From NCBI GenBank assembly GCA_963575645.1, contig OY754468.1, positions 9,300,001-9,364,000 on the forward strand: a stretch of 64,000 nt of DNA, in the 5' to 3' direction. This document shows, piece by piece, positions 10,601-18,696 of the stretch. Each line of letters begins with the position of its first letter. Position 1 is the stretch's first letter. Below the pieces are notes generated by a model that made no database searches, was not told the DNA's origin, and was given only the letters and a program-made list of their open reading frames with translations. The stretch comes from Xanthostigma xanthostigma. Its lineage: Eukaryota; Arthropoda; Insecta; Raphidioptera; Raphidiidae. A program made the translations under genes and the position numbers.

Positions 10601-11286
10601 ATTTTTCTTTATTTCCAATTCCAAATACAATAATTTCCGATAATGAAGCTACGTTTACGAACTCATTATTTAAAGAATATTGTAGAACACACAGTATTAA
10701 CATACACCATACTACTGCTCTACACCCACAAAGTAATGGTTTAATTGAACGCCTACATTCGACACTTGTCGAACATCTCAGAATAATTAATTTGGAAAAG
10801 AAAATTTTAACCACAGAAAACCAAATGGCTTATGCTATCCTTGCTTACAACAATTCAATTCATTCAGCAACTAAATTCACACCTAAAGAACTAGTTTTTG
10901 GTCATATTGACAGGAAAGACTCATTAGAAATAGATTTTTCCCGTAGATACTATAACAACTATACAGAAAATCACAGACAGACAATAAAAGATTTGTATAA
11001 ACATGTACACGAACAACTCACACAACAAAAAGAAAACACAATAAATAAACTCAACACCAATAGGAAAAATCCACCAGTATTTAACCCTGACACAAATGCG
11101 TATGTAAAATTACAAACCAGATCCAAACACGATCCCAAAACAACAACCCCTAAAGTAATAACTAGTGATGAAAACAATAAAGTTCAAACCGAAACTGGAC
11201 GGTACCATAAACAACAAATTAAGAGACCACTTCGGTTTCAGGCTTCTACTAGTCGTGACCCACCTAACGACGGGACAACTGAGTGA
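7642..11286 (+). CDS. pol: Pol polyprotein: protease, RT, RNase H, integrase
   Basis: 1,214 residues from the first ATG; the frame is open upstream into the gag overlap, so the true N-terminus is longer if frameshifting is used. Order of domains: an aspartic protease with ILIDTGSTRSFI near residue 3; a reverse transcriptase with WRMVIDFRKLN, LDLTQGFHQIEV and the catalytic YMDDIIIFS near residue 415; an RNase H with TTDASNFAIGAVLSQG and TVEKELLAIVW then TDHKPL; and an integrase. The integrase has an HHCC zinc-binding segment ending in NCVICQRCK and the DDE core with IHIDLFS, TIISDNEATF and NGLIERLHSTL. All catalytic acids expected of the family are visible and no frame break was found, so the enzyme set looks functional. 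The last 120 bases overlap the env frame. Known role: reverse transcription of element RNA and integration of the cDNA. Confidence 0.95.
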   Translation: MKILIDTGSTRSFIKNKVTQNYFKNLITPHTTLVTGINGTTTTQGKITIPAFSEFKSNLKLDFHILDFHPIYDALLGLDNIRLLNLIIDLKNNLLINGTNEIPLCYLKTGHDINFQTTIPAFTSKKVKIPVNIQNGDILIDEQKYPVINLPNSITRSENGFATVELTNNTDKPRILKLLKPISAHPFSNELFETYHINHMSYKNKRLETQNLLRTNHLNPEEKDKIIDLCTKYFNIFHKEGQDLTFTNQIKHEIKTKDEIPIFTKSYRYPYVHKAEVQKQIQNLLDQGIIRPSYSPWSSPIWIVPKKLDASGRPKWRMVIDFRKLNDKTIDDKYPLPNIDDILDRLGRCTYFTTLDLTQGFHQIEVSETDIPKTAFSTEHGHYEYTRLPFGLKNGPSSFQRVMDNVLRGLQNSCCLVYMDDIIIFSASLDEHLSDLQKVFQRLNEANLKIQLDKSEFLTKEVAFLGHIITPAGIKPNPDKIEAILKFPIPRCQKEIKSFLGLIGYYRKFIKDFAKITKPLTSCLKKDSKIIHTTEFVNCFENCKTLLTNEPLLQYPDFSKPFLITTDASNFAIGAVLSQGPIGSDKPISYISRTLNSHEQNYSTVEKELLAIVWSVNKFRPYVFGRKFTLVTDHKPLQYLFNLKDPNSKLIRWRLKLLEYDYEIVYKKGKMNCNADALSRIEIHTKETDDLVIDTLSLIPNPGDSNLSQEELSEILNDLDDIIAKQTEIIPNPDSENNNPDPNETVHSNANEDLILEIPIGERALNYFAKQIIINFVNPKLNKPKVEHLFNNKKIRITADISDEDFENDLITLFKEYIDPNSTYGIYFNSAPQAQYSRFMTLIQNTFKNTSYRLKQTNTFLQDVYDTDEQESLISIYHISKTNHRGITETRLRLCKIYYWTKMLDHITRFINNCVICQRCKYDRKPINPPLEITPTTTRPFEIIHIDLFSYRKDKFLTIVDAFSKFASAYFVSSTTTVSIIDKLTQHFSLFPIPNTIISDNEATFTNSLFKEYCRTHSINIHHTTALHPQSNGLIERLHSTLVEHLRIINLEKKILTTENQMAYAILAYNNSIHSATKFTPKELVFGHIDRKDSLEIDFSRRYYNNYTENHRQTIKDLYKHVHEQLTQQKENTINKLNTNRKNPPVFNPDTNAYVKLQTRSKHDPKTTTPKVITSDENNKVQTETGRYHKQQIKRPLRFQASTSRDPPNDGTTE

Positions 11287-12850
11287 AGTGAGTGAAATAA
11301 AAATAACTGACTTAAGCGACAATCCAGGACTATTACCTTTCCTGTTAGGAAACGCTAGGATACAGTATTCCAATCACCACACAATCCATTACCTAGACAT
11401 AAAACCTATCTATGATGTACTTTTGTCTGTCGAAAATTTATTGAACAACACAATACAACCCGACATTAAAACATTTCTACTAGACAACCCACAAGTTCAC
11501 GAATCATACCAACACGATCTCAATCACGATTTAGATTACTGTTATCTACTATTGTCAAAAAATTACCAAAAATATAATAATGTTTTACTAATCTACGATA
11601 AGAAAAACAGAACAAAAAGAGGTTTAGTTAATATGTTGGGCAGTGCAATAAAATTTATATCTGGAAACTTAGATTATACAGATGCAGAACGATATGACAA
11701 ACTAATAAATATCTTAGAACAAAATCATAACAATTTGAAAACACAAACTCTCACTGCAACTTCGCTTAACACAAAGTTAATGAATAATTTTAAAGATGCT
11801 TTAGAAAACATAACCCATAACCAAATTCTGTTGGAAACACAAATCAATCTCTTAATTCAAAGAGCAGATGCCCATAAGAAACAAATGCTATTAGAATTTA
11901 TTAACAATCAATTAATGTATATTCACAACTTGTTAACTGATATAGAAACAGCACTAAGCTTTTCAAGACAAGGTACACTACATACCTCTGTCGTTCAACC
12001 ACAACAATTATACGATCTCTTGGTAAATCTTATTAAAGTATACGGTCCAGATCAGTTACCATTTTCGAGTGACGATTTATTAAGATACTATGAAATAATC
12101 AAAGTACATGTGTACATTCAAGATACTACAATCAATTTTATTTTGGATATACCTATTGTAAAAGTGAATACGTATAAATATTATTACCTGGTCCCTATTC
12201 CTAGTAAGAATAATACCATGATCCACTACCCAAAACCTTATGTACTAATTCATGGACGAAACACATGGTACAGCGACGACGCATGCCAGCGTTTTGGACC
12301 AACCTATATATGCAGCCGAAAATTACAAGAAGCTATCAAAGAAGATTGCATCAGTCAGCTGATCAACAAACAAAAGATCACCTGCCATTTAGTTAAGAAT
12401 AATAATAATTTAGCTATAAGCAAAATTGAACAAATTGACCAAATGCATTACTTAATCATTCCTTCTGAAACACTCCCAATCGATAGTAATTGCAAAAATA
12501 ATAATTTTATAAAATATCCATCTTTACTGGAGCTACCAAAGAATTGCTTCCTTACAATAAAAGGATTAACATTTATTAATTCTAATACGAATAAAATAAA
12601 GAACGAAATAATACTGCCAAATTTAATTTTTCCAAACTCAACAATAACAAACCAAGTCAATTTAAATAAAATCAATTTAGTAGATGTTTACAAAAATTTG
12701 CAACAATTAGAAATAAATCATCATGTTCCGATTATTGAAACAGTCAATAAATATTCATTTATCCCAGTTTATTTAATTATAATTATTTTGACTATCGCAA
12801 TTGGTTTGTATTATTATTATAAAAAAGAACGGCAAAAGCAATTTCTATAG
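11165..12850 (+). CDS. env: Envelope glycoprotein (errantivirus Env / baculovirus F-like)
   Basis: 561 residues from the first ATG of the open frame, overlapping the end of pol in another frame. The likely start is not this ATG: a splice acceptor at 11240-11241 (TTCGGTTTCAG) lets the frame be entered from the leader exon at 6176-6192. That would place the hydrophobic run LLLVVTHLTT near the N-terminus as a signal peptide. A furin-type site RTKR is followed by GLVNMLGSAIKFISGNLD, the conserved start of the fusion subunit in this family. A single membrane anchor (YLIIIILTIAIGLYYYY) near the C-terminus is followed by a short basic tail. The subunits would be made in the secretory pathway and sit on the membrane. 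The frame has no breaks. Envelopes of this kind let some errantiviruses pass between cells; activity of this copy is not shown. Confidence 0.9.
   Translation: MMKTIKFKPKLDGTINNKLRDHFGFRLLLVVTHLTTGQLSEVSEIKITDLSDNPGLLPFLLGNARIQYSNHHTIHYLDIKPIYDVLLSVENLLNNTIQPDIKTFLLDNPQVHESYQHDLNHDLDYCYLLLSKNYQKYNNVLLIYDKKNRTKRGLVNMLGSAIKFISGNLDYTDAERYDKLINILEQNHNNLKTQTLTATSLNTKLMNNFKDALENITHNQILLETQINLLIQRADAHKKQMLLEFINNQLMYIHNLLTDIETALSFSRQGTLHTSVVQPQQLYDLLVNLIKVYGPDQLPFSSDDLLRYYEIIKVHVYIQDTTINFILDIPIVKVNTYKYYYLVPIPSKNNTMIHYPKPYVLIHGRNTWYSDDACQRFGPTYICSRKLQEAIKEDCISQLINKQKITCHLVKNNNNLAISKIEQIDQMHYLIIPSETLPIDSNCKNNNFIKYPSLLELPKNCFLTIKGLTFINSNTNKIKNEIILPNLIFPNSTITNQVNLNKINLVDVYKNLQQLEINHHVPIIETVNKYSFIPVYLIIIILTIAIGLYYYYKKERQKQFL
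11231..11241 (+). promoter_or_regulatory. Probable splice acceptor for env RNA
   Basis: TTCGGTTTCAG, with exon sequence from 11242. The joint enters env at the third base of a codon, which matches the 17 coding bases supplied by the leader ORF before the donor at 6193. Inferred from sequence only. Confidence 0.45.
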
Positions 12851-13204
12851 AAACGTTGAAATTGAGACTTAACGACCTCATTTCATCACAAGAAGCTGAG
12901 ACAGCTTCTTCTTGGTAAGTGTCCATTTGAGACAAAAGAGTCTCGAGAGCAGTCTCGAGACTAGACTCACAAATGTATATGGGCCTGAGACCACTCTCGG
13001 AGACAAGTTGTTACTGGTCGCCGAGACAACGCGTGTCGCAAATGGACATGTTCATTTCTGCAATCGAGATCTAGTCTCCAGTCTTCCGACCAATTCAGAA
13101 AAGCTGAGAGCACTCTCAAACAGCGTGTATTTATTTAATCTGTATTTTGACTATTTTCAAAATAATTATATTATTTTTTTTCGTGTTTAAATTAATTTAT
13201 TAAA

Positions 13205-13318
13205 ATGACTGTACGACAATGGACAGATGAGGAAATTTTTCAATTAATAAATCTTTATCCGAATAAAATTTTTAAATTGCTGTGCGTCCTCCAACTTCAA
13301 CTCATTTACGAGAGTTGA
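13205..13318 (+). pseudogene. Myb/MADF-like accessory protein, N-terminal remnant
   Basis: ATG at 13205 opens MTVRQWTDEEIFQLINLYPN, the tryptophan-acid-LI-LY start typical of the Myb/SANT-like or MADF DNA-binding protein of PIF/Harbinger elements. After about 23 residues the sequence runs into the deletion joint and then reads the antisense of the transposase fragment to a stop at 13316-13318. Confidence 0.55.
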
Positions 13319-13441
13319 ACCGGCTCCCAAGTCAATTCGACGATCCACCCATTTCCTTACCCAACACTTCTTTTTTTTAATTTTCCGTTTTCGCACAATC
13401 TTATATGCAATTAAAAATGCTAGGGCCTGACGCGAATCCAT
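13244..13441 (-). pseudogene. PIF/Harbinger transposase, N-terminal remnant
   Basis: 65 residues starting MDSRQALAFLIAYKIVRKRK. The segment KCWVRKWVDRRIDLGAG followed by VNELKLEDAQQFKNFIRI matches the conserved N-terminal region of PIF/Harbinger (HARBI1-like) transposases: aromatic-V-R-x-W, two arginines, a small turn, then LxLED..xFxNFxRx. The DDE nuclease domain is missing because of internal deletion, so the fragment cannot transpose itself. Confidence 0.7.
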
Positions 13442-13659
13442 TTTGATATAAACACATGTACTTATGTGCGATCAAGTCACACAGCAGACTGCGTGTTGAC
13501 TCTCAAGTCGACACGGAATTGTCTTGGTCTCGAGACTAAAGTCACTGTCGAGTCTTTCACACCTATCTCGAGACCGCAAGTGATCTCAAATGGACAACAC
13601 CCTGAGACCAATCTCGAGATTTTCTCTCGAGATTTTATCTCAAGTGGACACTTAGCTTT

Positions 13660-13669
13660 AAGGAGGGAG
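13660..13669 (+). other. Polypurine tract
   Basis: AAGGAGGGAG ends one base before the 3' LTR (which starts at 13671). This is the plus-strand primer site of the LTR element. It lies directly after the nested PIF/Harbinger copy and is intact. Confidence 0.85.
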
Positions 13670-13670
13670 T

Positions 13671-13946
13671 TGTTATATGAATAGCTATGACTTTATCATA
13701 AAGATAAGCCCACGCCATCCGGTGGTTTGATGCACTCGGATGAGCTAAGAATCAGTTAGAATAATTAATTATTAATAAGAGCTTCTAAGAGGAACAGCCA
13801 ATGAATATGGTTGCCCATTAGAAATTAGTATTAAACTTATAATTAAGATAATGTATTAAAACTTTACAATAAATATAATAAACGTAAAACCAATATAAAA
13901 TTTAATTCTTTTTAAAAACTAAATATTCTGAACTCAGAATATAACT
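13671..13946 (+). repeat. 3' LTR
   Basis: 276 bases, matching the 5' LTR at every position compared, including the AATAAA at 13868-13873. Followed directly by the right target duplication TGTG at 13947-13950. Confidence 0.93.
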
Positions 13947-14003
13947 TGTGGTGTGAGATAAAGAGTAAAGGCAGCTACACACAATCAGTTTAAGTGTCAG
14001 TTA

Positions 14004-14705
14004 AGGCCGGTCCACACGCTAAACGTTTTGAACAACCTTTTAAGTCTGCGCAGTCTTAAGACGGAATGAAAACGTTGCAATTTTGAGCGTCCCGACCGTG
14101 CAGTCATATATGTATTTTTCGCTCAGTCTTGTCTGATATCGTCATGGAGGAAATCAAAATACCACAGAGATGGCTTGTAGATTTCGTCTTCTCCAGCCCC
14201 AGATCGAATCGATTTGTTAACTTTTGCCAATTCTTTACGATAAACACTTCTCATAGAATTAACTTTTTTACAACTGTATCTTTGCTCGCAGTTGCATCGA
14301 TTTCTTTGAATTTTTCTACTAATCTCTCATAAGCTTCCCCCTTTTTCTCCCTGTTACTGTACTCCTTCGATTCAACACGCCAAATGCATGGGAAACTTTC
14401 GTAAAGTGCGATAAAATCGGTTAGAAACTTCCGAGAACATTGCCAAAGGTCAGCCATCGTCGCGTGATTAGGAAAAACTGAGGAACAAAACGAATCGGAA
14501 AACGGAGCAAGCGTCCACATGCACCGACTTGTCCGCACAGGTCATGGATTTCAAAGCTCATTTGCTCAGTTATCGCTGCAACTGTACCGTCTTCCCGCCG
14601 GACTAAAAACTGCGCAGTTTTCCGATCCACACGCAACGTTTTATCTGCAACGTGTTGAACTGCGCAGACAAAAGGTTGTGCAAAACGTAGCGTGTGGACC
14701 GGCCT
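14004..14705. mobile_element. PIF/Harbinger derivative nested in the outer one
   Basis: Ends AGGCCGGTCCACACGC and the inverted GCGTGTGGACCGGCCT, with a TTA target duplication (14001-14003, 14706-14708). The subterminal regions share AACGTTTT and CTGCGCAG words in inverted orientation. It carries a MADF-domain gene on the minus strand. It splits the left end of the outer element, so it is the younger of the two. Confidence 0.85.
14123..14457 (-). pseudogene. MADF-domain protein of a PIF/Harbinger element, frameshifted
   Basis: From ATG at 14457 (MADLWQCSRKFL) the frame reads an MADF domain: FIALYESFPCIWRVESKEYS, then a helix with EAYERLVEKF and KDTVVKKL. A frame change at an A-rich stretch near 14266 is needed. 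The next frame then continues the domain with MRSVYRKELAKVNKS, IRSGAGEDEIYKPSLWYFD and a stop at 14123-14125. MADF proteins of this type bind DNA and accompany PIF/Harbinger transposases. Apart from the one frame change the domain is complete, so decay is slight. No transposase was found in the same element. Confidence 0.7.
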
Positions 14706-14803
14706 TTACTGTAGAGTTAAAACTGTTCAGTTAAATCGTATGTACGCGGGGCCTACACACGTTGAGATAAATCGTCAGTCCTTTACCTACAGTTTTCGAT
14801 AAT

Positions 14804-14990
14804 ATGGCCTCGACTACGGACGACGTTCTAGCGATGGTCGGATTAATATTTGCCATGAAAACGCAGCATATGGTGTAAAGAGTGGTTAAACAAAAGTGAG
14901 AACTATTCACATGCGAATTTGTTAAATGAATTGAGATTTACTCCCAAAGATTGGCATAATTATCTAAGAATGGATGAGGATCCTATCTAA
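14804..14990 (+). pseudogene. PIF/Harbinger transposase, N-terminal remnant
   Basis: ATG at 14804 opens MASTTDDVLAMVGLIFAMKT. After a frame change the plus strand reads WCKEWLNKSENYSHANLLNE followed by LRFTPKDWHNYLRMDED, the conserved transposase N-terminal motif (W-x-K-x-W, then a helix ending NYLRM). The sequence then stops matching at a deletion. The DDE domain is missing. Confidence 0.65.
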
Positions 14991-15001
14991 ATCTTCTTTC
15001 T

Positions 15002-15196
15002 TTAGTTACACCATTTATTGAAAAGAAAGATAACTGTCAAGCGAAATGCTATCCCTCCACATAAGAGTTTTTTTTTCACCGTTTCTAAGTTCGTTTGTGG
15101 TTCTTTTTCCCTTAATTTAATAATTAATTTTGAGTATGCACGGTGCACCATCTCTTTTCGCACAATCGTGGTATAGACTTTATTTTCCAGAGACAA
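15002..15196 (-). pseudogene. MADF/Myb-like remnant of the outer element
   Basis: Minus-strand ORF of 64 residues with AYSKLIIKLREKEPQTNLET followed by VKKKL, resembling the second half of an MADF domain. It is the probable partner gene of the transposase fragment to its left. Too short for certainty. Confidence 0.45.
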
Positions 15197-15602
15197 TATT
15201 CGTTTCGATAAATTTCTGTAAATTCCTCAGCCCACTATCGTTGACCCCTCGACTGTGTTGACATTGTTTTAGTGCGCGAGAAGCATGGCAGTAAAATATA
15301 ATAATTAATTATTGTAATTTGTAATCACTGTGTTCGGTGCACTTCTCAAGACGAACTGACTCAACCCGGTACACACGTTGCGATTTAACTGAACAGTTTT
15401 AACTGTACAGTTGTAACTGACAGTTTTAACTGAACAGTTTTAACTGACAGTTTAACTGACCGTGTGTAGCTGCCTTAACTTAGTGAAAAAAAAATACGCA
15501 AACAACTTTTAGTTAGGAGCTGACGCGCAAAAAACCATGTCGTCCCAACTTTCTGCCGCTTGGTATATAAGCTCTTAAGTAAATTAGAGCATTTTTTTCT
15601 TA

Positions 15603-15983
15603 AGGCCCCCATACATCTCGTTCTTTTTTGGCAGTTTTAACCGCACGGGTAAAACTGTACGGGTAAAACTGTCGGTGTGTGGCCAAAAACCGTCCTTTTT
15701 ACCGGCGTTTAAAAATATCTGCTGCTGCTTGATTTTAACCGTCCATCTTATACGTGTCGTTCAAGTCGGCCCGTGTGTGTGACGACGCAGTTAAAAAGGA
15801 CGGGTTTTGTTCGACTCTGTAACGTTGTAGGATCCATCAAAGCAGATCAGATGATGCCACGACTTCAGAAAAACTGAACGAAACAACGCCTAGTGTGTGG
15901 ACATGGTCGTTGTTCGTGTTTACCCGTACAGTTTTACCCGTGCGGTTAAAACTGCCAAAAAAGAACGAGGTGTATGGGGGCCT
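15603..15983. mobile_element. PIF/Harbinger-type MITE
   Basis: Ends AGGCCCCCATACATCTCG and the inverted AGGTGTATGGGGGCCT, flanked by TTA (15600-15602 and 15984-15986). Subterminal words GTAAAACTGTACGGGTAAAA recur inverted near the right end. No coding capacity. Confidence 0.8.
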
Positions 15984-16776
15984 TTATATGATGCATAGGC
16001 GAAATCTGGACCCATTTTAAGATAAGGGGGATAAAAAATGTCAAAAATGGTAAACAAATGCAGGTTAGATAAAATTTAAAGTTTAGTTTATTCAAAGCTC
16101 CGTATGTCACCAGAGAGGACTTTGAATATTACTAAAATAAAATCGTGGGGGGCATTTAGTATAAAACTTTAATTTGTTTAAGATTGGTATAATATTTAGC
16201 TTTAGACTGTCTTCATCGACCATAATGTAATAATAAATGCCCCCCTATGGTGAGTCATGATTATTTTCAAGTTTTTAGTACATTATCGATTGTATAAAAA
16301 AACCGTTTAACCTATTTTTTTTTACTTATTTTTATTTTTTAGTTTTTAGTGTGCTTTATTAAAAGTGCTATTTACATCCGGACGAAAGTCGGACAGGTCA
16401 GTTAGTTATTATAATATTGTATTTTCATCTAAACTACATGCAAAATTTCAACTCAATCGGATAGCGGGAAGTGGTTAAAAAAACTGTCGCAATATTTGAA
16501 ACAAAATTATAAACAAATACGGAGTCAAGCTAAATAAAAGCTAGACTCCGTTTAATGTTTATTTGTTTATAACTGAGGCGTTACTCACTTGTTTAGAGTT
16601 TATCTTAAATAAATCAACTATAGTAACTAATTTATTTATTTTAAAAAGCACTATGTGCATAAAATCGTCAATACATTTGCAAAAAAAAAAACAAAAATAA
16701 AAGTTACACATTAAAAGACAATCATTAATCTTTAGAAACATTGTTTATATCTAATTTACAATTTAATACAAAGAAC
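15984..16776. other. No gene recognised
   Basis: AT-rich sequence. A short inverted repeat around 16520-16565 (CGGAGTC...AGCTAG...GACTCCG) is the only structure. The block at about 16560-16760 resembles sequence next to the 5' exons of other BTB copies (for example near 22880-23040), so it is probably decayed cluster sequence. Confidence 0.4.
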
Positions 16777-17262
16777 CCCGCACAAACCTTTGGTTATCAG
16801 TTAAATTTATCGAAAATGGTTTAAGGTCACTAAGAAAAAGTGTCCATGGGCGCATAGCCTAAAAACCAATAGATTTTTAGCTATAGATATGTTTAGCGAG
16901 ATTTTAGATATAGGGATATCCATTCAATTCACAAACATGTTCCATGTTCAACGTTTGTGCTTTTTTAAAAAATAGAAAAATAGTCGAAAACTAAGTAATG
17001 TTGTCACCCTGTACAAAATAATAATGTCATATTCGGATCCAGCGCACTCGAAAACATATTTCTAGAACTTAGGATTTCTTAAGATTGTGAATTTAACGGA
17101 TGACTCTATACCTAAAATCTCGCTTAACATATCTGTAGCTAAAAACCTATTGGTTCTTAGACTATGCGCCCATGGGCACTTTTATTTAGTGACCTTTAAA
17201 CTATAAAATAAATCCATTTTCGATCAATTTAACCGAAAACCAAATCAAATAAGATTTGTGCG
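16777..17262. mobile_element. Inverted-repeat element
   Basis: Left arm from CCGCACAAACCTTTGGTTAT and right arm ending in the inverted AAATAAGATTTGTGCGG. The arms share AAGTGTCCATGGGCGCATAG and the words around AAATCTCGCTTAACATATCT. It is inserted in the orphan 5' exon block of the BTB cluster. A one-arm copy lies at 4231-4370. Confidence 0.75.
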
Positions 17263-17274
17263 GAATCTTTTGTA

Positions 17275-17640
17275 TACTCAATTTTTTTACCAAAATTATA
17301 TACAGTAAAATAAAATTGTTTTGATACTAAAATTAAAAAAGAAATTAAAATCGGTTTAAAAAAAGTATTCTACAAGACGGCCTAGTTTATATGAGAGGCG
17401 TTCAACGCGCGTTGGCCCAACGCGCGTTGACAGTTTCCATACAATTGTATAGGACTGTTCAACGCGCCACCAACGCGCGTTATCATATAAACAGTTCTAT
17501 ACAATTGTATGGAAACTGTCAACGCGCGTTGGGCCAACGCGCGTTGAACGCCTCTCATATAAACTAGGCCTTAGTTTTATCTGTATTACATAACATGCAA
17601 TTTACATACTTTTTATTTAAAGATAGATTCGTGTTATCTG
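17275..17640 (-). pseudogene. Orphan 5' exon block of a lost BTB copy
   Basis: The words CAGTAAAATAAAAT, then CTGTATTACATAACATGCAA and TTTACATACTTTTTATTTAA match the 5' exon blocks of BTB copies 2-4. Two elements interrupt or flank it (16777-17262 and 17379-17570). The donor position reads ACTCAA instead of ACTTAC (plus strand), so it is no longer a splice donor. No BTB coding exon lies on its downstream (lower-coordinate) side before copy 1. Confidence 0.5.
17379..17570. mobile_element. Near-palindromic MITE with CpG-rich arms
   Basis: 192 bases starting GGCCTAGTTTATATGAGAGG and ending with its inverted copy. Arms of about 80 bases pair almost perfectly and hold repeated CAACGCGCGTTG words. 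The CpG-rich sequence stands out in an AT-rich region. Confidence 0.85.
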
Positions 17641-17757
17641 CATATACACAGAATATATCCATTTATTTAATAGAACTGGAAAAATTTCCACTTCAACGTT
17701 CACGTTCCTAGTATTCCAAGAAAATTGAACTGGTTTGTTTTTTTCTACGAAGTCTTT

Positions 17758-18003
17758 AACCAGGAGACCTAGCTTCCTATTCTTGCTGTGTTTCGGGACG
17801 GACCGTTTTCTGGCGCACGCGAGATGGCGCTGTTATCACTACCTGGGAATACTTCGCTTCTTTCCACCTGTTTTCGCCATACTTACCAAAGTCTACACAC
17901 ATGGAAACCATGAACGTGTGAGCGTTACCCAGTAGCTGACGCCATATCCGTTCATGCGACAGGTATCGATCCACCGCTACGCTCGAGCTGGGTCCCCAGG
18001 TTA
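17758..18003. mobile_element. MITE, family shared with 31319-31566
   Basis: About 245 bases with imperfect inverted ends (ACCAGGAGACCTAGCT and AGCTGGGTCCCCAGGT). The same sequence lies at 31319-31566, also just downstream of a BTB coding exon. Shared interior words are TTTCTGGCGCACRCRAGATG and GTTACCCAGTAGCTGACGC. The matching position next to BTB copies 2 and 5 suggests it was carried along when the genes duplicated. Confidence 0.7.
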
Positions 18004-18035
18004 CAAGGTTCGTGGTTTTTTCGTTAAAATGTTTG

Positions 18036-18632
18036 TTACATGCGTCTTGCTGCACCAAAATAATGTGCAAAGAGAGCATCCTCCCAATATTCTTCTCTGA
18101 AAAATTTAGCGGCAGTCCAAAGTTTAATGCACAATGGATCCTCTCGCGGTGGCATTCGCGCAAAATTAATTACCAAATACGCGAGTCTAAAAGTAACATC
18201 TCTATCATAAGTGGTGTAGCCCGTTACGTAAGACATACGTTTTAAGCTGATTAAACAATAATCAACGAGGCCGTGTATTTTGCAATACATGGCAGCCTTG
18301 AGTACTGCGAACGCCTGAACTTCATGATCAAACTCAATATCGACATCTTCATGGTTGTACTTGAAATAAATATATCGCACCATTCGATCGAGAAGCTCAT
18401 GAGAATAACTTACGGTGATAATTTTTTTTTTATCAATTTCTGTGTACTTCCAAGCTTGAGATAACAATGAACCCAAATATTCACTGTATAGTTTTATCAC
18501 GTCGAACTGGACAAGATATCTGTTGCCAGTTGTGGTTTGTATTATGGAATCATATAAAATGTGGTCGAGTTCAGTAAGTACCTCGCCCTGCTCATATATT
18601 TTATAGTTTTTCAATCGATCTGGATTTTCCAT
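18036..18632 (-). CDS. BTB/POZ-like protein, cluster copy 2
   Basis: 198 residues, the same length as copy 1, starting MENPDRLKNYKIYEQGEVL. A splice acceptor (TTTTGTCACAG, exon from 18641) lies 9 bases before the ATG. The BTB-like segments align without gaps to copy 1: LYDSIIQTTTGNRYLVQFDV near residue 26, MVRYIYFKYNHEDVDIEFD near residue 86 and LLxAA-type helix AVLKAAMYCKIHGLVDYCLI. The C-terminal 70 residues carry the family motif YVTGYTTYDRDVTFRLAYLV and end EEYWEDALFAHYFG. The frame is open. The 5' exon is probably at 23071-23240, giving an intron of about 4.4 kb swollen by insertions. The function is unknown. With a preserved frame and shared residues it is more likely a gene than a relic. 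Confidence 0.75.
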   Translation of the reverse strand: MENPDRLKNYKIYEQGEVLTELDHILYDSIIQTTTGNRYLVQFDVIKLYSEYLGSLLSQAWKYTEIDKKKIITVSYSHELLDRMVRYIYFKYNHEDVDIEFDHEVQAFAVLKAAMYCKIHGLVDYCLISLKRMSYVTGYTTYDRDVTFRLAYLVINFARMPPREDPLCIKLWTAAKFFREEYWEDALFAHYFGAARRM

Positions 18633-18696
18633 GTTTTATATCTGTGACAAAATTACAATATTAGTTTATAACAAAAAGATATTATGTGAGTAAGGA

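Larger units (their letters stand above)
12918..13652. mobile_element. Internally deleted PIF/Harbinger element inside the LTR element
   Basis: It lies between the env stop and the polypurine tract. The ends are AGTGTCCATTTGAGA and the inverted TCTCAAGTGGACACT. Both subterminal regions are filled with GTCTCGAGA-type words in both orientations, as expected of transposase-binding sites. The flanks are TA/TA, or TAA/TTA if read as an imperfect 3-bp TWA duplication. The interior keeps the first parts of two convergent genes: a Myb/MADF-like start on the plus strand (13205) and a transposase N-terminus on the minus strand (13441). Everything between them has been deleted. PIF/Harbinger elements are known to carry exactly these two genes. 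Confidence 0.75.
5551..13946 (+). mobile_element. Complete errantivirus-like LTR retrotransposon
   Basis: An 8,396-bp element bounded by two 276-bp LTRs, with primer binding site, gag, pol, env, polypurine tract and a 4-bp target duplication. The gene order and the Ty3/gypsy-type pol followed by a furin-cleaved envelope are those of insect errantiviruses (gypsy, 17.6, 297, ZAM group). All three ORFs are open. By eye the two LTRs have no difference over 276 bases, so the insertion is recent. The element is in the plus orientation, divergent from BTB copy 1, whose 5' exon it abuts. It contains an internally deleted PIF/Harbinger element at about 12918-13652. Confidence 0.93.
13969..15475. mobile_element. 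PIF/Harbinger derivative (outer element of a nest)
   Basis: Ends AGGCAGCTACACAC and the inverted GTGTGTAGCTGCCT, flanked by a TAA target duplication (13966-13968 and 15476-15478). The 3-bp TWA duplication is the mark of PIF/Harbinger. The subterminal regions repeat the word TTAACTGAACAGTTTTAACTG many times. Inside are remnants of a transposase (+) and a second protein (-), and another complete element at 14004-14705. Confidence 0.85.

Noticed and set aside
12912..13190. 92-codon plus-strand ORF after env
   Set aside because: It runs through the GTCTCGAGA repeats at the end of the nested PIF/Harbinger element; composition is repeat-driven and there is no domain.
17777..18163. 128-codon minus-strand ORF
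   Set aside because: It overlaps the 3' end of BTB copy 2 in another frame and runs into the MITE; no domain.
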